Source of the DNA: Ureibacillus sp. FSL W7-1570
GTDB lineage: Bacteria > Bacillota > Bacilli > Bacillales_A > Planococcaceae
Reading direction: 5' to 3'
NCBI RefSeq assembly: GCF_038593265.1
Contig: NZ_CP151979.1
Span: 2,549,001-2,613,000, forward strand
Length of the DNA stretch: 64,000 bases
The first letter of the stretch is position 1. Each line of letters begins with the position of its first letter. The notes beneath the pieces were generated by a model that ran no database searches, was not told where the DNA came from, and worked only from the letters and a program-made list of their open reading frames with translations. The translations under genes were made by a program, and so were the position numbers. Positions 27,841 through 36,837 of this stretch are shown one piece after another.

Positions 27841-29139
27841 ATGACAAATGGAAAAGCTATAACTCTAGGAATACAGCATTTACTGGCCATGTATGCAGGT
27901 GCGATATTGGTGCCGTTGATTATTGGTGGTTCATTAGGTTTTGATGAGCAGCAAATGACATACTTAGTCGCAATCGACATTATGATGTGCGGGATTGCTA
28001 CATTGCTGCAAGTGATGAGAGGGAAAGTTTTTGGGATTGGATTGCCTGTTGTATTAGGATGTACTTTTACAGCCGTATTCCCGATTATATCAATTGGCCA
28101 AAGTAAAGGAATCGGCGCCATTTACGGCTCCATCATTGCTTCAGGGCTGATTGTCATCCTCATATCAAGAGTATTCGGAAAGTTGGTAAAATTTTTCCCT
28201 CCAGTCGTAACGGGTTCTGTTGTAACGATTATTGCGATTTCCTTAGTTCCCGTGGCTATGAATAATATGGGCGGCGGACAAGGGGCTGAAGATTTTGCCT
28301 CAGCGTCCAACATTGCTTTAGCGATGATAACACTATTCATCATTTTATTGATTTATCGTTTTGCCACAGGTTTTATCCGTTCTATCTCCATATTATTAGG
28401 ATTAGTATTTGGAACAATTGTAGGTATGTTTATGGGGAAAGTGGATTTTTCACCTGTCAAAGAAGCAGGATGGTTTCATATGGTTCAGCCCTTTTATTTT
28501 GGCACACCAACCTTTGATTTGGCTTCCATCATTACAATGACCCTTGTTGCGATGGTGTCATTGGTGGAATCCAGCGGCGTCTATTTCGCATTAGGCGATA
28601 TTGAGAAAAAGCGGATTTCGGCGGAAGATTTGGCCCGCGGGTATCGTTCGGAAGGGTTGGCATCCATCATCGGAGGAATTTTTAATGCTTTCCCATATAC
28701 AACTTTCTCCCAAAATGTGGGCCTCATCAAAATGACAGGGGTGAAGGAAAGAAAAATCATCGTCATTACTGGTGTGATGTTGGTGGCATTAGGCTTTTTG
28801 CCAAAAATTGCGGCGCTCACAACCATTATTCCAACATCTGTTTTAGGCGGGGCCATGCTTGCCATGTTTGGAATGGTGTTGACGCAAGGGATTACGATGC
28901 TGGCTCCTGAGATATTAAAATCACCGGAAAATACAATGATTGTTGCGATTTCGGTTGCCCTTGGAGCAGGGGTTGCCTTTGTTCCGAATATTTTCGAAGT
29001 ATTGCCAGAGAGCCTGTCCATTTTAACATCCAATGGAATTGTGTGCGGTTCTTTATCTGCCATCGTGTTAAACATTTTATTTAATATGGTTGGTCCGAAA
29101 AAAGCGAAAACAGTGGCCGCAACAACTGTGGAAGAATAA
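27841..29139 (+). CDS. pbuX: Xanthine permease
   Basis: A NAT/NCS2 family carrier of 432 residues with about 14 membrane segments. I start at ATG 27841, after GAGGAGG; a frame from 27787 would overlap xpt and add a charged extension. The NAT signature lies in TLVAMVSLVESSGVYFALGD and FPYTTFSQNVGLIKMTGVKER (QNVGLIxxT being the family core). It follows xpt directly and supplies its substrate. Confidence 0.96.
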   Translation: MTNGKAITLGIQHLLAMYAGAILVPLIIGGSLGFDEQQMTYLVAIDIMMCGIATLLQVMRGKVFGIGLPVVLGCTFTAVFPIISIGQSKGIGAIYGSIIASGLIVILISRVFGKLVKFFPPVVTGSVVTIIAISLVPVAMNNMGGGQGAEDFASASNIALAMITLFIILLIYRFATGFIRSISILLGLVFGTIVGMFMGKVDFSPVKEAGWFHMVQPFYFGTPTFDLASIITMTLVAMVSLVESSGVYFALGDIEKKRISAEDLARGYRSEGLASIIGGIFNAFPYTTFSQNVGLIKMTGVKERKIIVITGVMLVALGFLPKIAALTTIIPTSVLGGAMLAMFGMVLTQGITMLAPEILKSPENTMIVAISVALGAGVAFVPNIFEVLPESLSILTSNGIVCGSLSAIVLNILFNMVGPKKAKTVAATTVEE

Positions 29140-29147
29140 AGAAATAT

Positions 29148-29178
29148 GCCGGCGGAAAAAGTTCCGCCGGCTTTTTTT
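29148..29178 (+). terminator. Terminator of xpt-pbuX
   Basis: GCCGGCGGAA and TTCCGCCGGC form a perfect ten-base stem with a four-base loop, followed by seven T. Confidence 0.95.
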
Positions 29179-29203
29179 ATGGGTTATGTCAAGGGATGGG
29201 GGA

Positions 29204-30592
29204 TTAAGCATTTGGATAAATCATTTTCTTTGGATCCACATATTGGTCGAATTGTTCTTCGGTTAATAAACCTAGGGCAAGAGCTGCTTCTTTTAACGTT
29301 GTTCCTTCCGCATGGGCTTTTTTCGCAATTTTTGCCGCATTTTCATAGCCGATATAAGGGTTCAAGGCCGTTACAAGCATCAAAGAGTTTTCCAAGTTGC
29401 GTTTAAGCACTTCATGGTTAGGTTCAATGCCGACTGCACATTTGTCGTTAAAGGATTTCATGGCATCTGCAAGCAATCGCGCTGATTGCAGGAAGTTATA
29501 AATAATGACCGGTTTAAATACGTTCAGTTCAAAGTTGCCTTGGCTGGCTGCAAAGGCGATTGTTGCATCGTTACCCACCACTTGGGTAACTACCATTGTC
29601 AATGCTTCGGATTGTGTAGGGTTTACTTTGCCAGGCATGATGGAGCTTCCCGGTTCGTTGGCAGGGATCGTAATTTCGCCGATGCCGCTGCGAGGACCGC
29701 TGGCAAGCCATCTTACATCGTTGGCAATTTTCATTAAATCCACTGCCAATGCTTTCAATGCGCCATGAGCTGCAACGATTTCATCATGGCTTGTCAACGC
29801 ATGGAATTTATTTGGAGAAGAAACGAATTTTTTGCCGGTGAGATTACTGATTTCTTCCGCCACCATGTCGCCGAATTTCGGATGGGCGTTGATGCCTGTA
29901 CCAACGGCTGTACCACCGATGGCCAAGCTTTTTAAGTACTCCGTATTTTGTTTAATCATTTCTTCGGAACGTTCAAGCATGTAGTGCCAGCCGCTGATTT
30001 CTTGCCCAAGCGTTAAAGGTGTTGCATCTTGCAAGTGGGTGCGGCCGATTTTGATAATATCTTTGAAAGCCTCAGATTTGTCTTTTAATGTATTTTTCAA
30101 TAGTTCTAACCGAGGAAGTAAATAGTCTTCCACCATTTGAACAGCGGCGATATGCAATGCGGTCGGGAATGTGTCGTTGGAACTTTGGCTCATATTGACA
30201 TCATCATTTGGATGCACTTTTTCAGAAGAGCCTTGTTCCTCCAATAGCTGATTTGCGCGGTGGGCAATGACTTCATTCACATTCATGTTGGATTGGGTAC
30301 CGCTTCCTGTTTGCCAAACCACAAGCGGGAATTGGTCATCCCATTTGCCTTCAAGAATTTCATCAGCTGCTGTAATGATGGCATCTGCTTTGGCAGGTGA
30401 CAGTTTATTTAATTTTTTATTGGCGAGTGCTGCGGATTTTTTTAAAATGGCAAAGGCACGGATCACTTCTTTCGGCATTTTTTCTGTGCCGATTTGGAAG
30501 TTTTCTTTACTGCGTTGGGTTTGTGCACCCCAAATTTTATCAGCCGGAACACGTACTTCTCCAAGCGTATCTCTTTCAATACGGTATTCCAT
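29204..30592 (-). CDS. fumC: Class II fumarase
   Basis: A 462-residue, iron-independent fumarate hydratase of the TCA cycle. It starts at ATG 30592, 11 bases after AAAGGAG; 30 upstream in-frame codons are non-coding in character. The start [23 protein letters not shown] and the superfamily signature [13 protein letters not shown] are present, as is the catalytic His region [16 protein letters not shown]. The upstream region carries a perfect Fur box and a structured transcript (separate entries), so iron-linked expression is possible. Confidence 0.96.
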   Translation of the reverse strand: MEYRIERDTLGEVRVPADKIWGAQTQRSKENFQIGTEKMPKEVIRAFAILKKSAALANKKLNKLSPAKADAIITAADEILEGKWDDQFPLVVWQTGSGTQSNMNVNEVIAHRANQLLEEQGSSEKVHPNDDVNMSQSSNDTFPTALHIAAVQMVEDYLLPRLELLKNTLKDKSEAFKDIIKIGRTHLQDATPLTLGQEISGWHYMLERSEEMIKQNTEYLKSLAIGGTAVGTGINAHPKFGDMVAEEISNLTGKKFVSSPNKFHALTSHDEIVAAHGALKALAVDLMKIANDVRWLASGPRSGIGEITIPANEPGSSIMPGKVNPTQSEALTMVVTQVVGNDATIAFAASQGNFELNVFKPVIIYNFLQSARLLADAMKSFNDKCAVGIEPNHEVLKRNLENSLMLVTALNPYIGYENAAKIAKKAHAEGTTLKEAALALGLLTEEQFDQYVDPKKMIYPNA

Positions 30593-30671
30593 CTTTGATA
30601 CAACTCCTTTATCAATATAATTGGTTGGTATCTGTATTTTAACCCAAAAAGAGAATCCATAATAGAAATTT

Positions 30672-30807
30672 GGCTGCAACATGCCAGTCAGTTGCAGCCT
30701 AGAAATGTCTATTCATATAGGGGGATATAGACATAGTTGGAGAAAATAATTTGGAAAATACTTTTCCGAGATATTTTTTGGGGGTACAGCTCGGAATTTT
30801 TTTCTTT
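30672..30807 (-). ncRNA. Putative Fur-controlled structured RNA with C-rich loops
   Basis: A minus-strand transcript from the Fur-box promoter would begin near 30807. It would form three hairpins: TTCCGAG/CTCGGAA enclosing a loop with CCCCC (30764-30796); ATGTCTAT/ATAGACAT enclosing TCCCCCT (30705-30734); and a perfect GGCTGCAAC/GTTGCAGCC stem (30672-30699). Unpaired C-runs presented on hairpins are how FsrA- and RsaE-type small RNAs attack G-rich ribosome sites. No T tract follows the last stem, so this could instead be the first part of a 215-base fumC leader. Confidence 0.45.
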
Positions 30808-30809
30808 AC

Positions 30810-30828
30810 GATAATGATAATCATTATC
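30810..30828. promoter_or_regulatory. Fur box, perfect consensus
   Basis: GATAATGATAATCATTATC matches the 19-base Fur consensus at every position. It overlaps the -10 region of a minus-strand promoter, so iron-loaded Fur would block that transcript. Confidence 0.92.
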
Positions 30829-30842
30829 AATTAAAAAGTCAA
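30814..30842 (-). promoter_or_regulatory. Promoter under the Fur box
   Basis: Minus-strand TTGACT (30842-30837) and TATCAT (30819-30814) with a 17-base spacer. The predicted start is near 30807, reading toward fumC. Confidence 0.65.
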
Positions 30843-30870
30843 CAGGGAATTCAAAATAAATGATGAAAAT

Positions 30871-31425
30871 TTACCACTCCGCTCTTTGCATTTCTTCGGC
30901 AATGGTTTGCAAATCGTAAGAAGTGATGGTCAAGAGCTCATATTCATTCCGCTCCATATATTTTTCCACAAGCCTTTTCAAATATTTCGGGGATCCTTCA
31001 TGTTCTTCATCGTAGACAAGCAATAAAGCATCGGTGTTTTGGATGATGAATTTATCTTTCTCAACAAATTGCCAAGGGGCTTCATACGGCCTTTTTGTAA
31101 CACTCGTCACAAAATCGGCTTTGCCCAGAATATAAGCGTATTCGGCTTGCTTTTCTTCATTCCAGTTTTTCTCCATTTCCAAAAAAGGAGTGATGACGGC
31201 ATATTTTAAATGGGGAAATGCTTTTTTTAATTCAATCACGACTTCCGCAGTCCATGTTTCCACACCTGGTTGTCCGCTGATGATGACCCATTCCAGTCCT
31301 TCATCAATCAAAGTTCTCAATTCATGTTCGATTGCTTTTTTAATCACTTGAATGCCCGGATGTTTTTTGGTGAAAATGCCCAGCTCATGGGGTCTGTATC
31401 CGGAAACGTAAAGCGATTTAATCAT
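30871..31425 (-). CDS. YpsA/DUF1273 SLOG-family protein
   Basis: A 184-residue Rossmann-like protein. I choose ATG 31425, six bases after AGTGAGGG, rather than the ATG at 31431, which touches that ribosome site. SLYVSGYRPHELGIF and WVIISGQPGVETWTAEVVIELK match the YpsA signature; the SGQ(P)G and GxE positions belong to the SLOG nucleotide-binding fold. B. subtilis YpsA affects cell division and is proposed to sense a nucleotide-like ligand. It ends only 29 bases before the Fur-controlled promoter. Confidence 0.9.
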   Translation of the reverse strand: MIKSLYVSGYRPHELGIFTKKHPGIQVIKKAIEHELRTLIDEGLEWVIISGQPGVETWTAEVVIELKKAFPHLKYAVITPFLEMEKNWNEEKQAEYAYILGKADFVTSVTKRPYEAPWQFVEKDKFIIQNTDALLLVYDEEHEGSPKYLKRLVEKYMERNEYELLTITSYDLQTIAEEMQRAEW

Positions 31426-31571
31426 CTTCATCCCTCACTTTTGTACCTTTACTATATCGAATGATCAATGGAAATTCAAAATTGGGCGCGCTGATTTTTG
31501 ATCTTATATGTACCAATGGTCAGTTACGGGCAGTTTCAACAATGGCGATTTGGAAAAAAGGATTAATAAGA

Positions 31572-31614
31572 AAGGATAGATGCAAACGGGTATTCCTCCT
31601 GTGCATCTATCCTT
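31572..31614 (-). terminator. Terminator of rocD
   Basis: A 13-base perfect stem, AAGGATAGATGCA with TGCATCTATCCTT, 17-base loop, followed on the minus strand by TCTTATTAATC. Confidence 0.8.
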
Positions 31615-31652
31615 TTCTTAATGCCGCATGAAGTTTCGGGTTGTTTTCCTGC

Positions 31653-32846
31653 TTACTCAAGAATTTCTTTAATCCGTTCCAACGCCCAATCCAGTTGTTC
31701 TTTTGTGATAATTAGTGGGGGAGCAAAGCGAATGACGAAATCATGGGTTTCCTTGCATAACAATCTTTTCTCCATCAGCTGTTCACAATATTTACGTGCA
31801 GGTTCATGAAGTTCAACACCGATAAACAATCCTTTCCCTCGCACTTCTTTAATGACAGGGGATTTGATTTTCAATAGTTCCCCTTTGAAATATTGCCCCA
31901 GCTCCAGCGAACGTTCCACCAACTTTTCTTCCTCGATCACTTCAAGTGATGCGATGGAAACTGCGCATGCCAACGGGTTTCCTCCAAATGTGGAACCATG
32001 GGAACCTGGATTTAATACGCCTAAAATATCGTCGTTTGCCACCACTGCCGAAATTGGCAAAACCCCTCCGCCGAGCGCTTTTCCCAGAATGTAAACATCC
32101 GGCACAACTTCTTCCCACTCGCAGGCGAACATTTTTCCGGTGCGTCCGAGGCCGGTTTGAATTTCATCTGCGATCAATAGCACATGATGCTGTTTACAAA
32201 GCTCCGCCGCTGCTTTTAAAAATCCTTCAGGCGGAACGACAATCCCCGCTTCTCCTTGGATCGGTTCCACGATAAAAGCCGCTGTGTTTGGCGTGATGGC
32301 ATTTTTGAGCGATTCTATATCCCCGTATGGGATCAGTTTGATTCCGGGAATTAATGGGCCGAAACCCCGTTGGTATTCCTTCTCTGAAGAAAGGGAAACC
32401 GGAAGTATTGTGCGCCCATGGAAATTGCCTGTGCAGCCAATGATTTCGGCCTTGTTTTCTTCCACGCCTTTCACATCATAAGCCCAGCGGCGGGCCACTT
32501 TAATGGCTGATTCGACGGCTTCAGCACCGGTGTTCATCGGCAAAACCATATTTTTTCCCGTTATTTTGCATAACTTCTCATACCAAGGTCCAAGTTGGTC
32601 GTTGTGGAAGGCCCGGGAAGTCAATGTCACCCGATCTGCTTGCGTTTTTAATGCTTGAATAATTTTTGGATGACGGTGGCCCTGGTTCAAGGCGGAATAA
32701 GCGGAAAGCATATCCATGTACTCATTGCCTTCAGGGTCTTTTACCCAAACTCCTTCCGCTTCACTGATGACAACCGGCAGCGGCTTATAATTCCGGGCGC
32801 CATATTTTTCAGTGATTTCAATTATTTCTTTTGATGTCTTACTCAT
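31653..32846 (-). CDS. rocD: Ornithine aminotransferase
   Basis: A PLP-dependent class III aminotransferase (397 residues) converting ornithine and 2-oxoglutarate to glutamate semialdehyde and glutamate. It starts at ATG 32846 behind AAGGGGGGA; a longer frame to 32915 places this site inside the gene. The N-terminal [16 protein letters not shown] is typical of RocD. Further marks are the PLP Asp in [19 protein letters not shown], the Schiff-base Lys in [18 protein letters not shown], and [14 protein letters not shown]. No other roc gene is adjacent. The very G-rich ribosome site is fully complementary to the TCCCCCT loop of the putative RNA 2 kb away. Confidence 0.95.
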   Translation of the reverse strand: MSKTSKEIIEITEKYGARNYKPLPVVISEAEGVWVKDPEGNEYMDMLSAYSALNQGHRHPKIIQALKTQADRVTLTSRAFHNDQLGPWYEKLCKITGKNMVLPMNTGAEAVESAIKVARRWAYDVKGVEENKAEIIGCTGNFHGRTILPVSLSSEKEYQRGFGPLIPGIKLIPYGDIESLKNAITPNTAAFIVEPIQGEAGIVVPPEGFLKAAAELCKQHHVLLIADEIQTGLGRTGKMFACEWEEVVPDVYILGKALGGGVLPISAVVANDDILGVLNPGSHGSTFGGNPLACAVSIASLEVIEEEKLVERSLELGQYFKGELLKIKSPVIKEVRGKGLFIGVELHEPARKYCEQLMEKRLLCKETHDFVIRFAPPLIITKEQLDWALERIKEILE

Positions 32847-32968
32847 AGAAAATCCCCCCTTAAAGAGTGTACTGAAGCGCGAGAACGAACATTCCCCTGG
32901 TTTAGCAGGCTTCATCTACTTCATTATATATGATGGATTATATTTTTTGTCGAAAAGTATTATTTATT

Positions 32969-33544
32969 CTACAATACGGGTTTTATTTGTTTTTTTGCCG
33001 CAATTCTTTGCTCCGCCCCCCGCAGTTGGTCTTGGATGAATAAATCGATCATTGCTATGAGTTCCTCTGGGGTCTGTTCCAGCTCTCCATTCAGCCAGCT
33101 TTCAACAACGGCACCCAGAGCCAATGTAAAGAAATGGGACAGAAAAGATACATATTCTTCTTGGGCATGGAGTTTCATTCCGAATTCATGAACCACCCGA
33201 TGAATGATGTTATGAATATCCGAATAGAAAAATCGTTTAATATGTTTACGGCCCAACGATTGCAGTGCACACAAGCAAATATCGCGGTTCTCATCCAAAT
33301 AATGGAACAGTTGCAGCAATCCTTCCTGCCACACTTTTGCGCTTTCATGGGCATCAATCAGAACGAGAGCTTCCTGTTGGAAAGTCCACCTCATCAGATC
33401 GTAAATATCTTCAAAATGATAATAAAAGGTTTGTCTATTCAGCCCGGCCGATTCCGCAATTTCGCGGATGGAAATTTGTTCGACAGGCTTTTTCTTCATT
33501 AATTCTTTTAAGGAATTGGAAAGAAGTTTTTTCGAATTTTTCAT
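32969..33544 (-). CDS. TetR family regulator (DhaS-like)
   Basis: A 191-residue regulator with an N-terminal helix-turn-helix (EQISIREIAESAGLNRQTFYYHF) and a C-terminal domain of the TetR_C type seen in DhaS-like proteins (RHIKRFF, FLSHFFTLALGAVVESWLNGE). It is divergent from the MMPL transporter, with 137 bases between starts; control of the transporter is the natural inference. Confidence 0.88.
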   Translation of the reverse strand: MKNSKKLLSNSLKELMKKKPVEQISIREIAESAGLNRQTFYYHFEDIYDLMRWTFQQEALVLIDAHESAKVWQEGLLQLFHYLDENRDICLCALQSLGRKHIKRFFYSDIHNIIHRVVHEFGMKLHAQEEYVSFLSHFFTLALGAVVESWLNGELEQTPEELIAMIDLFIQDQLRGAEQRIAAKKQIKPVL

Positions 33545-33560
33545 ATCATTGCCCTCCGGA

Positions 33561-33581
33561 ATTTGCTTATTTTAAACAAAT
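33561..33581. promoter_or_regulatory. Candidate operator between TetR and MMPL genes
   Basis: ATTTGCTTA and AAACAAAT arms form an imperfect 21-base palindrome just upstream of the TetR start and about 100 bases upstream of the transporter start. Confidence 0.4.
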
Positions 33582-33681
33582 GGCAGATTATTGTCTATGT
33601 TCGGTTCCGCTGTTTCATGATAGTTTTATTATTAGAAATTTAATGATTTTCAAAAAACGATTGGGAAAGGAGTTTGATAGT

Positions 33682-36600
33682 TTGAAATTGAGGGAGTGGC
33701 TCAATGTTCGAACTGCATCCTTTATTTTTTGGCTCGTTATTTCTATTATTATGCTAATAACCATGCCAAATTTAGATATATTGGTTCGGGAAAAAGGACA
33801 GGTTGAAATGCCTGCCTATGTTCAGAGCACCATCGCAAAGAATTTGCAAACCGGGATGGAGACGGACGGCAAGGAAAACTATCAATTTATTGCCGTATTT
33901 AATAGCAAAGAAAAATTGACGGATGAGCAGAAAAAAGAAATAGATAAAATCATCGAGGATTTCAAAGAACAGCGGGATGAACTTGGTATTACTAGTATTT
34001 TAGCTTATAACGACAGTGAAGAAACAGAAAAACAGCTTGTTTCGGAAGATGGCACGACGATTTTAACGCAAATTGCTGTGGATCAGAATGCCGGGACGGT
34101 GGAAGAAGTTGCGCAGCAATTAAGGAAACTGGCGGATACAAAAACAGTCGATGCTTACTTTACAGGTACGGATATCGTATTGGATGATTTTGCGAAGTCG
34201 TCCCAGGATGGAATTAAAAAGACGGAGATTATTGCTGTTGTTTTCATCCTGATTGTATTGGTCCTTGTATTCCGCTCCCCGATTGTGCCGTTCATTTCGC
34301 TCATTACAGTGGGGGTCGCCTATATCGTTTCCCTTGGTATTGTGACACAGTTGGTGGAACACTTTGATTTTCCGTTTTCAAACTTTACGCAAGTATTCAT
34401 CGTTGTCATTTTGTTTGGTATCGGTACGGATTACAATATTCTTCTTTACAATCGGTTCAAAGAAGAGGTCAGCAAAGGCGGCCATATATTAAAAGCGATT
34501 ACCGAAACTTACCGCACTGCGGGAAAGACGGTCATTTACAGCGGCATTGCCGTGTTTATCGGGTTTATGGCTTTATATTTGGCGGAGTTCCAATTGTATC
34601 GGGCGACTTCCGCTGTGGCCATCGGGGTGGCCGTGCTTTTGCTGGTGCTCATTACTTTGAATCCATTTTTCATGGCAGTGCTCGGTTTCAAAATGTTCTG
34701 GCCAGCCAAACAGGTAAATGGCCATCCAGAGAACAAACTATGGAAAGTTTTATCGAAATTCTCATTGTACAGACCGCTTTCCGCTATTGCAATTATTGCG
34801 GTAATCTGCATACCGTTCATTATCTCCAATTCTGGGGAGCTGAACTATAACGATTTAGTGGAAATTAATGATAAATATGAATCGAAGCAAGCAATTAAAG
34901 TCATAGAGGACCATTTCCCAGCCGGTTTTTCGGCTCCCTCCTATTTGATGATTCATTCCGATGAACCTCTTGCGACACAAAAAGCTTTGCAGGATATTGA
35001 TGAATTGACAGAAGCCATTTCCAAGGTGGAAGGGGTATCGGAAGTATATTCGGTCACACGCCCTGCCGGAGAAAAAATTAAAGAATTATATGTACGGGAT
35101 CAAGTGAATACATTAACAGAGGGACTTGGTACAGCAGAAGAAGGGATTTCTAAAATTCACGGAGGATTATCCGAAGCGGACCAGGAATTAGGCAAAGTGG
35201 ACAAAGGCAAATTTGACAGCGTGCAACAGCTGATCGACGGCACGGAAGAAATGGAACAAGGCGTCGGCCAGCTGAATATCGCCTTGAGCCGGGTTTCCCA
35301 AGGATTGAAGGATGGGGCGCAAGGAGCGGAGGAAATCAGCAATGGTTTATCCGCTTTAATAGATAATATTCGGGAGTTGCGCCAAGGGGCAACGATGCTA
35401 AAAAATAGCTATGAAGAATTGGAGAAAGGATTCGGTTCCTTTGCGGACGTAATTTCAACGATTTCAAAGGCCGTTGAACAAAGTTATAGCAGCTTTTCTG
35501 CCATCCAACAATCACTGAAGGCGGCGGTGGCAACAAATCCCGGGCTGAATTCAGACGAAAATATCAAGCAGGCCATCACAATGGCAGAACAAGGAAAAGC
35601 CCAGACAGAAGCGTTGTTGGGCCAGCTTAAATCCATTACCCCGAAATATGATCAAGCATTGAAATCTTTCCAGGCAGCCAATGCTTCCATGGCTCAAATT
35701 ACAAACGGGTTGAAAAAAATGGAAGAAGGCGTTGCGCAATTGCAATCCGGCGCTTCTACCCTTGCCGATGGATTACAATCCGGCGCAAAAGGGACATCCG
35801 CGATTGTTGAGAACACAAATCAACTGCAATCCGGCTTGAAGGCTGTAAACGAAGGACAGCGGCAATTGCAGCAAGGATTGACGGCATTACAGGATAAAAT
35901 GGGCGATTTGCAATCCGGTTTATCCCAAAGTGCGGAAGGTTTATCACAAATCAAAAATGGCCTTGTGGATGCCCAGGATTATTTATCAGAATTGACATCC
36001 GCATCCGATGAAGTCTTCTATATCCCTCAAGAAGTGTTGGAGGGGGAAGAATTCCAGCAAAGCTTGGATCTGTATATGTCGGATGATCGCCAAACAACAA
36101 AAATCAATATTATTTTGGATGTCAATCCGTACTCAAAAGAAGCGATGTCCATTTTGAAAGATATTGACGAACAAGTAAAAGCGACTGTCAAAGGGTTGAG
36201 TTTCAGTGATGCGAAAGTGGCGTTGGGCGGAAAATCCGCTCAAAACGTGGATTTGCAAAATGTCTCAACAGGAGACTTTGCGAGAACCATCACCATCATG
36301 TTAATCGGTATTGCTTTTGTATTATTAATCATCACAAGATCTTTCTGGCAGACATTATTGATTATCGCATCCCTTGTCATTGCATATTTCACCGCTTTGG
36401 GAGCATCCGAATTCATCAGTGAACATGTGATAGGACAAGACACTTTCAGCTGGAATGTGCCGTTCTTCAGCTTTATCATGATTGTTACCCTTGGGGTCGA
36501 CTACAGTATTTTCTTGATGATGCGATACTTTGAAAATGCGGATAAAGGTTATGAAGCGATAATTGACGCAGAGAAACAAATTGGAGGGGTTGTCCTATCG

Positions 36601-36789
36601 GCAGCCATCATTTTAGGCGGCACATTTGCGGCATTGCTTCCTTCAGGCATCGTCACGTTAATCCAAGTGGCAGTCATTGTGATTGTTGGATTGGTAATGT
36701 TAAGTTTGGTGATGCTTCCATCATTTATGCCGGCTGTCATGGGATTGACCCATAAAGTGAAGACATTGGCCGTACGGAAAAGGGAGTAA
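33682..36789 (+). CDS. MMPL/RND-superfamily membrane transporter (YdgH/YdfJ-like)
   Basis: A 1035-residue exporter. I start at TTG 33682, nine bases after AAAGGAG; the frame is open further left but that part overlaps the divergent regulator and does not look coding. The protein has two six-helix bundles (first around 170-345, second in the last 200 residues). The expected proton-relay motif GIGTDYNILLYNRFKEE is in the first half and GVDYSIFLMMRYFE in the second. Between them lies a long external helical region (about 445-770) of repeated GxxQLQSG / GLxxxxxG heptad-like units, as in YhgE/Pip-type proteins. Substrate is unknown; related proteins export lipids or antimicrobials. Confidence 0.9.
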   Translation: MKLREWLNVRTASFIFWLVISIIMLITMPNLDILVREKGQVEMPAYVQSTIAKNLQTGMETDGKENYQFIAVFNSKEKLTDEQKKEIDKIIEDFKEQRDELGITSILAYNDSEETEKQLVSEDGTTILTQIAVDQNAGTVEEVAQQLRKLADTKTVDAYFTGTDIVLDDFAKSSQDGIKKTEIIAVVFILIVLVLVFRSPIVPFISLITVGVAYIVSLGIVTQLVEHFDFPFSNFTQVFIVVILFGIGTDYNILLYNRFKEEVSKGGHILKAITETYRTAGKTVIYSGIAVFIGFMALYLAEFQLYRATSAVAIGVAVLLLVLITLNPFFMAVLGFKMFWPAKQVNGHPENKLWKVLSKFSLYRPLSAIAIIAVICIPFIISNSGELNYNDLVEINDKYESKQAIKVIEDHFPAGFSAPSYLMIHSDEPLATQKALQDIDELTEAISKVEGVSEVYSVTRPAGEKIKELYVRDQVNTLTEGLGTAEEGISKIHGGLSEADQELGKVDKGKFDSVQQLIDGTEEMEQGVGQLNIALSRVSQGLKDGAQGAEEISNGLSALIDNIRELRQGATMLKNSYEELEKGFGSFADVISTISKAVEQSYSSFSAIQQSLKAAVATNPGLNSDENIKQAITMAEQGKAQTEALLGQLKSITPKYDQALKSFQAANASMAQITNGLKKMEEGVAQLQSGASTLADGLQSGAKGTSAIVENTNQLQSGLKAVNEGQRQLQQGLTALQDKMGDLQSGLSQSAEGLSQIKNGLVDAQDYLSELTSASDEVFYIPQEVLEGEEFQQSLDLYMSDDRQTTKINIILDVNPYSKEAMSILKDIDEQVKATVKGLSFSDAKVALGGKSAQNVDLQNVSTGDFARTITIMLIGIAFVLLIITRSFWQTLLIIASLVIAYFTALGASEFISEHVIGQDTFSWNVPFFSFIMIVTLGVDYSIFLMMRYFENADKGYEAIIDAEKQIGGVVLSAAIILGGTFAALLPSGIVTLIQVAVIVIVGLVMLSLVMLPSFMPAVMGLTHKVKTLAVRKRE

Positions 36790-36793
36790 AAAT

Positions 36794-36837
36794 AAAAGGT
36801 TATCCAGTTCAAAGGTTGAATCTGGATAACCTTTTTT
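36794..36837. terminator. Bidirectional terminator
   Basis: AAAAGGTTATCCAG (36794-36807) pairs with CTGGATAACCTTTT (36822-36835) and continues into T residues on the plus strand; the opposing gene ends at 36836. Confidence 0.9.

Noticed and set aside
30764-30807. Plus-strand terminator formed by the TTCCGAG/CTCGGAA hairpin and the T tract after it
   Set aside because: Possible in principle, but the 19-base loop is large, no plus-strand promoter or gene leads into it, and the Fur box and promoter point the other way.
33265-33681. In-frame upstream extension of the MMPL transporter
   Set aside because: Overlaps the divergent TetR gene, contains no membrane-protein features, and a good ribosome site stands before TTG 33682.
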